A DNA stretch of 64,000 nt from Zhengitettix transpicula (GCA_037074705.1 CM073594.1:80477009-80541008); one strand, 5' to 3'; shown: positions 46,331 to 56,562, counted from the stretch's first letter. Numbers and translations: made by a program. The notes: a model not told the origin generated them from the letters alone.

Positions 46331-46818
46331 TAATATATATATACATATATAAAAATGAATAAACAATTTAATATGATAGTTAGCCACACGTTGGTGACCC
46401 CAAAAATGTACATAATATTGAAAATACAATTAATACACAAAATCAAAATATGCCCTACATTGATGCGTCAATTTACCTACTTTAACATTAAATGAAAGGA
46501 TGTTAATAAATAAGATTTTTAGTTAATTAAACAAACACATAAATTTATTATATGCAAAAGGAATTCAAGTTACAAAATATATATTTATTGAATTTAACAA
46601 TCTTTATTACGTACAATCCAAAACTTTTACTCTTTCTCTCAGGGTCTTTATCTTGGCCTTTAAATAAAGAAAGGTATTGCTCTTTTTAAACAATCAAATT
46701 ACTATGGAAACTATTCCAATACAGAATCCGAAATCTAACGATTATATCTTTAACTAAAGGTTTACAATTAATAATTAATTGATGTATGACTTACTGTTCT
46801 CTCTCTCACACACACACT
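46331..46818 (-). mobile_element. Family B LTR-like element, copy B4 (partial)
   Basis: On minus: GAGAACAGTAAGTCATAC (46800 down), ATCGTTAGATTTCGG, AGGCCAAG, GACCCTGAGAGAAAGAG, then one unit GGGGTCACCAACGTGTGGC (46405-46385), ending at a TA-rich tract. The left half is close to B3. The 5' part before GTAAGT is missing and replaced by a CA run joined to family A. Confidence 0.65.
46652..46794 (-). other. Intron-like module in B4
   Basis: GTAAGT kept; the acceptor has become CCAAG; 143 bases. Confidence 0.4.
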
Positions 46819-47122
46819 ATGCCCGACCTACCTGATGCAGGTTTTTCTAGGGTTTTGCCTGCATTACTTTTAGGCGAATTGCCGGGTAGGATCCTTAAAC
46901 CAAAGCCCGGGGGCCCTAGTTAACCCTTGGCCTACCTTCCTCTACCCTTCCGCATCCCCCCTTTCAAATCCCTTCCTATGCTATGCCCGGAACATACACC
47001 TCTCAAAACAGGCCGAGGTGCCTCGGCTTGTGGGAACCTTAGTTCAAAAATGGAGAGGAAAAGGCATCCCCAAAGGTAGCCCCTTCGTATCTCTCCTGAA
47101 AGGTTAACCCATGCTCAAAGTG
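46819..47122. mobile_element. Family A copy A6, internally inverted
   Basis: 46819-46983 reads in plus orientation (ATGCCCGACCTACCTGATGC to CCTTCCTATGCTAT). 46984-47122 reads in minus orientation and carries the opposite part (CCGGAACATACACC to the CTCTCCT box). The two parts are consecutive pieces of one element with the first inverted, as happens with twin priming in LINE-mediated insertion, or two insertions that meet. Confidence 0.7.
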
Positions 47123-47668
47123 TTTTTTTAGGGCAACAAGCTACATGAGGGTGATCCACATTGGGCAACTCCCCTTTAATAGCATAGGAAGGGATTTGAA
47201 AGGGGGGATTCGGAAGGGTGGAGGAAGTTTGCCAAGGGTAACTTGGGCCCCCGGGCTATGGTTTAAGGATCCTACCCGGCATTCGCCTAAAGAAATGCAG
47301 GAAAATCCTAGAAAAACCTGCATCAGGTACGTCGGGCATTGGGTACTTGTCCCACGCCCTTCCGATAGAGGGAGAGGAGTTTGCTGTGGGGACGCAGCAT
47401 TCTCTTCTCCGTGCCTCGACCAGTTGAGGAAGCAGCTGGCCGACTATTCCAATAGGAATAGCGGACAACTCTTACCGTATGCCTAAGGTCTGCGACCCCG
47501 GAACATATACCTCTCAAAACAGGCCGAGGTGCCTCGGCATGTGGGAACCTTAGTTCAAAAAGAAACAGAGAGATGTGAAGGCATCCCCAAAGGTAGTCTC
47601 CGCCAGAGCTCTCTGGGAAGGTTCACCTGCGGGAGAATCCTCTCGCAGGCTTCCTTGGCAGGCAGGTC
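47123..47668 (-). mobile_element. Family A retroposon, copy A7 (near full length)
   Basis: Poly(A) at 47123-47129 (T on plus), subfamily I 3' end, intact body, and a 5' section with CTGCGAGAGGATTCTCCCGCAGG hairpin units (47620-47655). It is joined head to tail with A8. Confidence 0.85.
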
Positions 47669-47999
47669 TTTTTTTTTTTAGGGCAACAGGCTACATGAGG
47701 GTTATGCATATTGTGCAACTCCCCTTTAACAGCATAGCAAGGGATTTGAAAGGGGGGATTCGGAAGGGTAGAAGAATGTAGCCAAGGGTTATTAAGGCCC
47801 CCGGGCTATATTTTAAGGATCCTATCTGGCATTCGCCTAAAGAAATGCAGTGAAAACCTTAGAAAAACCTGCATCGGGTAGGTCGGGCATTGGGTACTTG
47901 TCCCACGCCCTTCCGATAGCGGGAGATGAGTTTGCTGTGGGGACGCAGCATTCCCTTCTCCGTTCCTCGACCAGTTTAGGAGGCAGCTGGCCGACTATA
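47669..47999 (-). mobile_element. Family A retroposon, copy A8 (3' part)
   Basis: Begins with an 11-base T run (poly(A) on minus) and stops at CAGCTGGCCGACTATA. Subfamily I. Confidence 0.85.
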
Positions 48000-48340
48000 G
48001 TTTCTTGCATTACTGGTGGAACAAACTAATATATACGCTGCGCAAAAAATTGAAAACGCAAAGCAATAAAACATCTAATAGGTTATCAAAGTTGCAAGCC
48101 TGAAAAGAGAAGTCGACCCTTTGTGTGGAAGGTTGTTTAAGAAGTTCTACAAAGAATAAAATATTATTTTATTTATTGAATTTAAATTAATTTTCATAAC
48201 TTTTTGTTTTTCGTTTTTTTTACGAAATTTTCTGTTCATACAAGACAGCATTGATTTATTGTTCTTTTCCCAGAAGCCATCTATCAATATTAGCACTAAT
48301 ATATTCCGAGTTTAATCGTAGCTGCAGAAAAATGACAAGT
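48000..48340. other. No gene seen
   Basis: AT-rich; nothing recognised. Confidence 0.4.
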
Positions 48341-48344
48341 AAAC

Positions 48345-48431
48345 AAGGACGAGATAACTCGTAGTTGGCGTCCTAGAAAAGAAAAGAACGCAGTCTACGA
48401 GTTATCTCGTAGTCGGCAGTCAACGTGTTAA
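48345..48431 (-). mobile_element. Possible piggyBac-like terminus
   Basis: GACGAGATAACTCGTAG (48348-48364) and CTACGAGTTATCTCGTAG (48395-48412) form a hairpin, itself near-palindromic. On minus the end reads TTAACACGTTGACTGCC, resembling piggyBac-like terminal repeats that sit next to a TTAA target. The other end was not found, so this may be a solitary end. Confidence 0.35.
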
Positions 48432-48489
48432 AAGCCAGAGGCGTTGTTATTACTCCCGATAATATTTATTGTTGTAGCTTGGAAATAAT

Positions 48490-49172
48490 TCAAGGTCTCA
48501 GAAAAATTATTTGATTCTAAAATGACATTTGATGCACATATAAATAATTGTATACAAAATTTAGGTTTTGTTAAAATAAAATGTAAATTATTTGTCTCTT
48601 TAATTTAAATGGTACGTGTATCGTGGGTTAAACCAATCTTCATGTTTGATTCTATAGTTGGTCAGCCTCCACTAATAAATTTATCAAGAAATTTAAACTG
48701 CACAGTATATATTTTTTAGAATAATACCCTATATAATGAATTAGCCAGACCAATTAACAAACAATAATTATAAAAATATTGCTACAGAATTAAAAATCCC
48801 ATCGCTGGAATCTGAACGTATCTCTAAAGTTAAAAATTCATTTTTAAGTTAGTTAATTCATATGTTGACTGTATTGAATTTTAAGTTCCTTGTAGAAATT
48901 TTAAATTGAAATATATATTTGTGGTTAAACATTATAGAACGAATTATACCTTAAACAATACAATAATGAGAATGTCAGGTATGATTAAGGAATAATTGAT
49001 TTTAAACTTTCTGAAATATTAATGTAAGTAAAGGCAATATTTAGGTTTATGAGTAATTATGTAACAATACCGGATTATGTATTTTAAATGTAATTTGGTC
49101 TCAAAATTTAATATTTTGTGTATTTTATTAATGTAAAATGGGCAAAAGTCCGTATCAAATAAATAAATAACC
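48490..49172 (+). pseudogene. Non-LTR retrotransposon 3' part, decayed
   Basis: FDSKMTFDAHINN then NLGFVKIKCK (48505-48590) matches the post-palm region FDSKLTF..HI.N......LGFI.R of Jockey/CR1-type proteins. Sequence then decays to a 3' end with GGGCAAAAGTCCGTATC and AAATAAATAAATAA. Probably the far part of the element whose fragment is at 46020-46330, separated by B4, A6-A8 and unknown DNA. Confidence 0.6.
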
Positions 49173-49316
49173 ATTTTTTTTTATATTTCTTTCTTTGTGG
49201 TACATCAACGCTTCATAATTACTTACTAGAACTTATAGTATTTTTATATCATATATAATGTTATAGAGATTACTTAAATCTGGGATACTAATGAAACAAT
49301 AGTCCTTGCAGGCCTT

Positions 49317-49666
49317 CACATTTTTTTGTGTGTGTAGACAGGCTATGTATTTGGGTAATCCACATAGTGGCAACTCCCCTCTTATAGCATAGGAAAGGGA
49401 TTTGAAAGGGGGGATGCGGAAGGGTGGAGGAAGGTAGCCAAGGGTAACTAGGGCCCCAGGGCTATGGTTTAAGGATCCTACCCGACATTCGCCTAAAAGA
49501 ACTGGAGGACAAACCCTAGAAAAACCTACATCAGGTAGGTCGGGCATTGGGTACTTGTCCCACGCCCTTCCAATAGCGGGAGAGGGGTTTGCTGTGGGGT
49601 CGCAGCATTACCTTCTCCGTGCCTCGACCAGTTAAGAAAGGCAGCTGGCCGACTATTCCAATGGGC
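49317..49666 (-). mobile_element. Family A retroposon, copy A9 (subfamily II)
   Basis: 3' end ACATAGCCTGTCTACACACAC; body to CAGCTGGCCGACTATTCC; joined head to tail with A10. The sense strand stays open for 104 codons (49233-49547). Confidence 0.85.
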
Positions 49667-49936
49667 GGGGGTCTAGACAGGCTATGTATAGGGTAATCCA
49701 CATAGTGGCAACTCCCCTCTTATAGTATAGGAAAGGGATTTGAAAGGTGGGATGCGGAAGGGTGGAGGAAGGTAGCCAAGGGTAACTAGGGCCCCTGGGC
49801 TATAGTTCAAGGATCCTACCCGGTATTCGCCTAAAATTAATGCAGGACAAACCCTATAAAAACTTGCATCAGGTAGGTCGGGCATTTGGTACTTGTCCCA
49901 CGCCCTTCCGATGGCGGGAGAGGGGTTTTGTCGCAG
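49667..49936 (-). mobile_element. Family A retroposon, copy A10 (subfamily II, 3' part)
   Basis: 3' end CTATACATAGCCTGTCTAG; stops at CAAAACCCCTCTCCC. Confidence 0.85.
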
Positions 49937-49939
49937 AAT

Positions 49940-50892
49940 TTCAGCCGCTAGAAACATAACCATTCATGTGGAAAATATGTTTTTTTCAAAATCTAATACT
50001 TTTAATTTCCACTTTATAAACACAAGTTAAAAATACAAGTTGACAAGTGTGATTATATTAAAAATTACCTCTTTCGTCATACATTTTAATTAGAGTAATA
50101 ATGTTATACACGAATTGGGCAGAAATCTAGTGGAATTTGTAATTCTAATTTCGTGGCTCACTAAATGACACAGCCACCCATATTTGTGCACACACTCACA
50201 AACACTCGTATATTCGTGTATGTATATATGACACTGCTTTCTACCGTGCCATTCATTGCGTCCATGATTTCAGTCCTGATGCATATGAATTATGGGCGTG
50301 AATATTTGGAGAAAAACTGTTATAATTACGTGACTTTGAGAGACAGACTCGTGTAGACATTAATGAAATTTGCATCTGTAAAATTGGGTTACACAACCAC
50401 AATTACAATACAGATAATATTTACTGTATGACGCCATTTGTTTAAAATTATTATTTGAGGTTTATATGCCTAGTGAAACCCTTATAGAATGTTTACAGAT
50501 AATTGTGATAAAAAGCGTTCAAATTCAAATTAAATAGAATGTTCATTTCCATTCCTTAATTGTATATTTAAGATATTTTCAATTTCTTTCCGTAGGAGCA
50601 AATGATCCAGGTATGTTAAAAATTCAACCTAACATGCTGAAACGTTCTGAATTCTGAAGGATAGCCGGATCTATTGCTTTTTATAAATTTATGACTATTT
50701 AAAAAATAAATTCTTCTCCTGTGTTTTTTTTTACCTGAAAATTCAAATAATTTAATAATTGGTGCATCTAATTAAATTTTTATTGAACTTAAATATATTT
50801 GATCCAATTAATTCATTTCAACAGTATCGGAGCTTCGAATAAAGATGAGACTTCTGGCAATATTTCCAACGAAATTATCATATATTTAATAC
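49940..50892. other. No gene seen
   Basis: AT-rich. A 63-codon frame at 50165-50356 lacks motifs. Confidence 0.5.
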
Positions 50893-50894
50893 AA

Positions 50895-50948
<54 letters not shown>
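50893..50948. repeat. (CA)n(TA)n microsatellite
   Basis: About 10 CA then about 18 TA repeats, directly left of family B copy B5, mirroring the arrangement at 34917-34979. Confidence 0.95.
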
Positions 50949-50950
<2 letters not shown>

Positions 50951-51819
50951 AAAGAAATATTTAATAATAAACAAATATTTGGACTCGCGTGGTAAACAGC
51001 AGAAGGCACGCAGGGTACACTAAGGAGATAATGATAGCTTAATTGAGCCACAGATGGTAAATTAAGGGAGGGTCAGCTAAATGTGTTTACGACGAACTTT
51101 TGAGTGCAACCAAACTCTGGGAAAAGACCAGCCCGATGCGTAATTTGGACGCAAATTTTCAGAGCAGATGGAACACTAATGGTAAACAACTACGAGGTAA
51201 TGGATAATAATTGAGGGACGGATGGAAAATTAGACGAGGGTGTGAGGATAAGTGCACGCGGCTTCGTTGGAGAGTGCGCAGGAGGAGGATATATAAGGCG
51301 TCGTAAGAGGCGATCATTCAGTGAAGTTCGAGTCAGCAGGCGTCAGGAGAGAGAGCGTCGGTGGAGGTCCGTAGGGCGGATGGTGGGGCCAAGTTAAGGT
51401 GACCGAAATAAATAGGAGTTTTATTCATTCAAGAGGCAGTTTTAGAGTCGTCAGGTGAGATGAATGGTAGGCCAAGCTAGGTGGCCGAGAGTAATCAGTT
51501 AGACATCATTCATCAACAGTCGGTAGGAATTTCGTCGTGGAAATCTGTCTGCCAGCAGAGTTTGTTGTTAGGAGGAATTCGTCGTGAGGGTAATGTAATC
51601 GAGAAGAGGTAGCATCGAAAGCAACGTGGGGTGAGCGCAACTTGGTGCTCTTTATGCCTATATAAAGTGAGTTCGTGCTTGTATGCGAGAGATCAAAATT
51701 GCATGGACCAGGGAGATTGTAAGTTTATTTTTTCTGTATTCATAGTTGAAAATTTTTCAGTAAAGGTATAATCGTCAGATTTCAGAATTTAAATGTGGTT
51801 ATTGAAAGTGATTATTACA
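50949..51819 (+). mobile_element. Family B LTR-like element, copy B5
   Basis: Starts TGAAAGAAATATTT after the TA tract and ends TTATTACA (51812-51819), about 870 bp. A core promoter is visible in the middle. The tail has TGGACCAG, GTAAGT (51719) and TCGTCAGATTTCAG but no acceptor-like CCCAG, because the copy stops at a TA tract about 45 bases after the box. The first 350 bases have an unusually purine-rich plus strand. Confidence 0.65.
51290..51322 (+). promoter_or_regulatory. TATA box and arthropod initiator in B5
   Basis: TATATAAG starts at 51290 and ATTCAGT holds a TCAGT initiator with its A at 51320, 30 bases on. This is the standard arthropod pol II spacing. It would place transcription start inside family B, about 400 bases before the GTAAGT site. 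Confidence 0.6.
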
Positions 51820-51841
51820 ATATATATATATATTGTAATAA
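51812..51841. repeat. Palindromic (TA)n junction between B5 and B6
   Basis: TTATTACA, a run of about seven AT, then TGTAATAA: a perfect inverted repeat joining two family B copies tail to tail. Confidence 0.9.
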
Positions 51842-51876
51842 AAAATAATAAATTAAAGAATTCGGCCCATGTTGAG

Positions 51877-52105
51877 GCGCCAAATTGTAATAAACAAACT
51901 AAATAAAATTTATTTAATGGTTGAATTGCCCCACGTTAAGGACGCCAAAATGTAATACACAAAATAAATTAAAAGAATTAAATGAAATTAAATGATTCTG
52001 CCTCACATTTGGTGAATCCAAATTGTAATAAACAATTTAAAATTAATTAAAAGAATTAATTCAAAGTAATTCTGCTTCACGTTAGCACGCCGAAATGTAG
52101 TAATT
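51877..52105 (-). repeat. Four tandem primer-binding-site-like units in B6
   Basis: Each unit on minus reads TTTATTACA followed by a TTTGGCG-like string and an AACGTGGGGC-like string: GGCGCCTCAACATGGGCC, GGCGTCCTTAACGTGGGGC, GGATTCACCAAATGTGAGGC and GGCGTGCTAACGTGAAGC. Spacing is 65-73 bases. Confidence 0.75.
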
Positions 52106-52317
52106 AAAAGGATTTGTTAAATCAATGGTTAATTAATGGATTAATTTTTTTTATTAAAATTTAAAATGAAAGTATGTTAAATAATTTACCAAGTTTAAAC
52201 CTCAGAAAACATTTAATTTATTTCAAGTAATAATAACAAATTTTCTTGTTGTGATTGATTTACATTCGTGCCCTTACTATTTTTCAAACTTACGTACTCT
52301 CGTCTCAGAGTCGTTTA

Positions 52318-52483
52318 TTGGGCCTTTTAAATAAAGAACAAACCTCTTCTTACATTAAAATTAACATACAAAATTTACAACATTTAAATTAATTAGAAAT
52401 AAACAGCAAAATGAACGTGCATCCGAAGTCTGACGATTTTTTTCTTATTTAACGTTAACAATAAAATTGATCTCTCTACTTAC
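52318..52483 (-). other. Intron-like module in B6 with mutated acceptor
   Basis: GTAAGT is kept; CCCAG has become CCCAA; about 166 bases. Confidence 0.4.
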
Positions 52484-52730
52484 AGGTTCTTTACTGGTAC
52501 CAGGCATTCGTTTTTGTCTCTTTGACGCACTATACACTATTCACATACAACAGGCCATAATATCACGGAATTTAATTTGTTTCAAAATCACTGGTCAAAA
52601 CTTTTGTATCTATCTCCTGGAACGATGAGTCCGTACAACACTGTGCACCTCTGCATTAAGTCTCTCTCTCTCTAGAAAATATTGTAGTTCTTGTTCTGAT
52701 TAACGGTCAATCAGAATATTATCCACTCTT

Positions 52731-53286
52731 GGAAGCCTGCGAAAGGATTCTCTCGCAGGTAACCTGCGAGGGATTTTTTCTCGCAGGCAGAACCTTTTAG
52801 GAGAGATACGAAGGGGCTGCCTTTGGGTATGCCTTTTCCTCGCCGTTTTTGAACTAAGGTTCCCACATGCCGAGGCACCTCGGCCTGTTTTGAGAGGTGT
52901 ATGTTCCGGGGTCGCAGACCTTGGACATACGGTAAAGAGTTGTTCGCTATTCCAATTGAAATAGTCGGCCAGCTGCCTCCTAAACTGGTCGAGGCACGGA
53001 GAAGGGAAAGCTGCGTCCCCATAGCAAACTCCTCTCCCGCTGTCGGAAGTTCGTGGGACAAGTACACAATGCCCGACCTACCCGATGCAGGTTTTTCTAG
53101 GTTTTTCCCTGCATTCTTTAGGCGAATGCCGGGTAGGATCCTTAAACCATCGCCTGGGGGCCATAGTTAACCCTTGGCTACCTTCCTCTACCCTTCCGCA
53201 TCCCCCTTTCTAATCCCTTCCTATGCTATTAAAGGGGAGTTGCCCAATGTGGATCACCCTCATGCAGCCTGTTGCCCTAAAAAAAA
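52731..53286 (+). mobile_element. Family A retroposon, copy A11 (full length, with target duplication)
   Basis: The best copy for defining the family: 556 bases between perfect 13-base duplications (ATTATCCACTCTT at 52718-52730 and 53287-53299), ending in a seven-base A tail after GTTGCCCT. Order: 5' hairpin section (CTCTCGCAGG, CCTGCGAGGG), TTTTAGGAGAGATACG box, AGGTTCCCACATGCC, TTCCGGGGTCGCAGACC, central body, CTACCTTCCTCTACCC, 3' end. Duplication plus A tail means LINE-type insertion. I see no A-box/B-box pair, so it does not look like a tRNA-derived SINE, and it is long for one. It lies inside family B copy B6. Confidence 0.9.
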
Positions 53287-53464
53287 TTATCCACTCTTTC
53301 TCGATGAAATTTTGTAACAGTCTTTTATTAATAATTCTCCCTGCATCTCACTCGATGAAATTCTGTGTGCAACTCCACTCTTAATGAAATCTTACCTGCG
53401 ACTGCTTGTGTGAACCCCGGAGTTTTTAAACGCTCCCTAATTACCTCTAATTATTATTACAATA

Positions 53465-53848
53465 GTAATAAAACGACCTCTATCGTCCTTTAGTCGCCAT
53501 CCGAAAATTAATAGGTTGCTAGATAAATTTTGTTTAATAAGAAAATTATCAAACTTAAACAATATCGTTTATTGTATCGAGACATGAGATACGCATATCT
53601 TCAAGGGGTGTTTTATTTATGGACGACAAACTTTCAAGTCCTTGTAACATTTCCAATGTTTTGAGCTTTTTCCTGGAGACTCAGGGGTTATACGCCAACG
53701 ATACCTACACGGGTCCTGTACTAACACATCGACGCGCGCGCCATAATCCGTCTTAAATTATCAGAACTTAATAATAGAATGCGCGACAAGAGAATGCCAA
53801 CAAAGGCAATAATGTAACAAGATCAAATTGTCATCTTACAATATATAT
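53465..53848. other. No gene seen
   Basis: Runs from the end of B6 to a short TA tract (TTACA-ATATATAT-TGTAG at 53836-53853) at which B7 begins. Confidence 0.4.
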
Positions 53849-54794
53849 TGTAGTATACCCCAATAATGGTATTTTAATTAAGTTATTAATTTTTTCTACC
53901 ATAAAGTTTGTTGCGTAAGCAAAAGGTCATGTATTTGAAATTATACTTTTGAACAGTAAATTTGACTTGAGAAAATTGAATAGACAGCATTCCAAGACGT
54001 TTTTTGTTGTGATTGTGTGGTCGGCCGACTGTTACGTGAGAAAGTAATTGTTTGAATATAATCACAGCGGCGACATAGTGGAGAGTCGGTCGGTTTGACG
54101 TCGTCGAACGAGAAGGTCGCCATTGGATGAAGTCGTCCGCAGTCTGACAAGTATTATAGTTGTGAAAAAGTCAAAGTGATAAAATATTTTTGAAAGAATT
54201 GAACTGCACTGTTGGATAGTTTTGTTTAGCGAAGTTTGTATGGTTTAGAGAATTCGGCGACAGAGAAGAATTTAACATTGTCATTATTGTTGGTTGTTAT
54301 ATCTGGGACACTTAACATATTGATGCCTCAGATGCAAAATTAATCGTGATTTGACCATTTTTTCATCACAGCAACACTGACCAATTTGCAAGAATAAAAC
54401 ATTTTGGGTGTTGACGAGTAAATGACGGACTGCGGGTGTTGTAGCACCGTGGGTTCCTAGGCGAGATCCTCTATTGTCTAAAGATTTTAAACGCTCACTT
54501 AATCACCCTAATCACACCGTAGAACACTTCCACAACAAGCCCCCGAATCCTCCGAGAAACCGCAGGCTCAAACGAAACTAAGCCATATTTCTTATATTTC
54601 CCTACCGAATTATTCCACTACACCCATCCATCCCGAGCAGGATTTCATTCAAAATTTTAAATCGCAGAATACGTTATATAGACATCAAATTAAATTAATA
54701 AAATTCCCTCCCAATCCCTCTGTTTCACTCGTCTTTAACTTGCAATGTCACTGGACATTTTGAAGAATACATGTATACACGTTAATTATGAACA

Positions 54795-55344
54795 TTTTTT
54801 TTAGGGTAAAAGGCTACATGAGGGTAATCCACATCGTAGCAACTCCCCTTCAAAAGCATAGGAAGGGACCTGAAAGTGGAGGGGGGATGCGGAAGGGTAG
54901 AGGAAGGTAGCCAAGGGTTTACCAGGGCCCCCGGGCAATAGTTTACGGATCCTACCCGGCATTCGCCTAAACGTAATGCTTGGAAAACTCTAGAAAAACC
55001 AGCATCAGGTAGGTCGGGCATTGGGTAATTGTCCCACGCCTCTCCGATAGAGGGAAAAGAATTTACTGTGGGGAAGCAGCATTCCCTTCTCCGTGCCTCG
55101 ACCAGTTTATGAGGCAGCTGACCGACTATTCCATAGGGAATAGCAGACAACTATTACCGTATGCCCAAGGTCTGTCACCCCGGAACATACACCTTGGATG
55201 ATGGGAACCGTAGTTCAGAAACGGAGAGAAAAAGACATCCTCAAAGGTAGCCCATTCGTATCTCTCCTACTAGGTTCTGCCTGCGAGAGAACATCCCTCG
55301 CAGGTACTGCCTGCGAGAGAATAGCGCTCGCGGACTTCTTTTTC
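54795..55344 (-). mobile_element. Family A retroposon, copy A12 (with target duplication)
   Basis: Flanked by an 8-base duplication TATGAACA (54787-54794 and 55345-55352). Poly(A) at 54795-54802 on minus, full body, and two 5' hairpin units (CTGCGAGAGAACATCCCTCG type) at 55270-55330. Sense strand open for 122 codons (54782-55150). Confidence 0.85.
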
Positions 55345-55355
55345 TATGAACAACG

Positions 55356-55866
55356 TTTTTTTTAGGTAACAGGCTACATGAGGGTAATCCACTTTGGGCA
55401 ACTCCCCTTTAATAGCATAGGAAGGGATTTGAAAGGAGGGGTGCGGAAGGGTAGAGGAAGGTACCAAGGGTTACTAGGGCCTCCGGGCTATGGATTAAGG
55501 ATCCTACCCGGCATTCGCCTAAAGAAATTCAGGGAAAACCCTAGAAAAACCTGCATCAGGTAGGTCGGGTATTGGGTACTTGTCCCACGCTCTTCCGATA
55601 GCGGGAGAAGAGTTAGCTGCGGGGACGCAGCATTCCCTTCTCCGAGCCTCGACCAGTTTAGGAGGCAGCTGGCCGACTATTCCAATGGGAATAGTGAACA
55701 AATCTTACCGTATGCCCAAGGTCTGTGACCCAGGAACATACACCTCTCAGAACAGGCCGAGGTGCCTCGGCTTGTGGGAACTTTAGTTCGAAAACGGAGA
55801 GGAAAAGGCATACCCCTTCGTATCTCTCCTAAAAGGTTCAGCCTGCAAGAGAACATCCCTCGCTCT
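55356..55866 (-). mobile_element. Family A retroposon, copy A13
   Basis: Head to tail with A12, separated only by the duplication. Subfamily I 3' end with an A tail; 5' end truncated within the first hairpin unit. Confidence 0.85.
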
Positions 55867-56529
55867 CTGTGGGTGGTTTAGGAGTGTAAATAGTCTAGTA
55901 TAATTATCAAAACTGTTAAGTCTTTTGACTGAAACTTGTAAAAATGAATAAAATAGAGGTTTAAAATAATTAAATTTTGTGTGTTTATAAAAGTATATTT
56001 GAAATAATGTGGTTTATTTTCACAGTTAAATGGGATTATTCGTTTCCAGTTGTGGTTGGTGTAAATTCTGTGGAAGTGAAATTTATTTTAATTAAGTAAT
56101 ATTAAAGTAGTGTAAATCTTACATAATTGTTTTACCGTCAAATGTCATGTATTTGAGTTATATTTTATAAGTTCTGTAAATTAAATATTAATTTATTCTA
56201 TTAAATTTTATATTTCCTTTGTAAATTGCAAATCCGTACTGTCATGCGGCCCGATGAATTAATAGCCGTGGCAAACTTTATATGTAAAATTTATATCCGG
56301 AATTCATTGTGTGTTTTAAATAAATTCATTAAATATTCTACTAATAAAACTTCTGTTACGTTATTTAAAACCCATCATTAAATTTTAAGAATTATTATCA
56401 AATTTTAATAACTTCAGAATTTCATTAAATTTATTTAAATTGTTTTACATAATTTAAATTCTAAATATTCAATTTGGTTATTACATATTTGAAATCAAAC
56501 GTGGCTCAAATATCTATAAGTTTGTTATT

Positions 56530-56532
<3 letters not shown>

Positions 56533-56562
<30 letters not shown>
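56533..56562. repeat. (TA)n microsatellite at the end of B7
   Basis: About 15 AT repeats directly after TTATTACA. Confidence 0.95.

Larger units (their letters stand above)
51834..53461 (-). mobile_element. Family B LTR-like element, copy B6, with family A insertion
   Basis: Minus-strand copy: TGTAATAATAATTAGAGG at 53461, CTGGTACCAG (52503-52494), GTAAGT (52483), TCGTCAGACTTCGG, GGCCCAA where others have CCCAG (52318), and CTCTGAGACGAG. Then follow four tandem TTATTACAATTTGGCG-type units spaced 65, 73 and 72 bases (51877-52100). Without A11 the LTR-like part is about 0.8 kb, as in B5. Confidence 0.7.
53849..56532 (+). mobile_element. Family B LTR-like element, copy B7, with two family A insertions
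   Basis: Starts TGTAGTATACCCC at a small TA tract and ends GTTATTACA (56532) at a larger one. Shortly before the end is one unit TTATTACATATTTGAAATCAAACGTGGC (56480). It is more diverged than the others: I do not find the CTGGTACCAG/GTAAGT pair. The assignment rests on ends, unit and position. A12 and A13 occupy 54795-55866. Confidence 0.45.

Noticed and set aside
51877..52105. CRISPR array
   Set aside because: Units are diverged, AT-rich, 65-73 bases with no repeat/spacer alternation, and the context is eukaryotic LTR-like.
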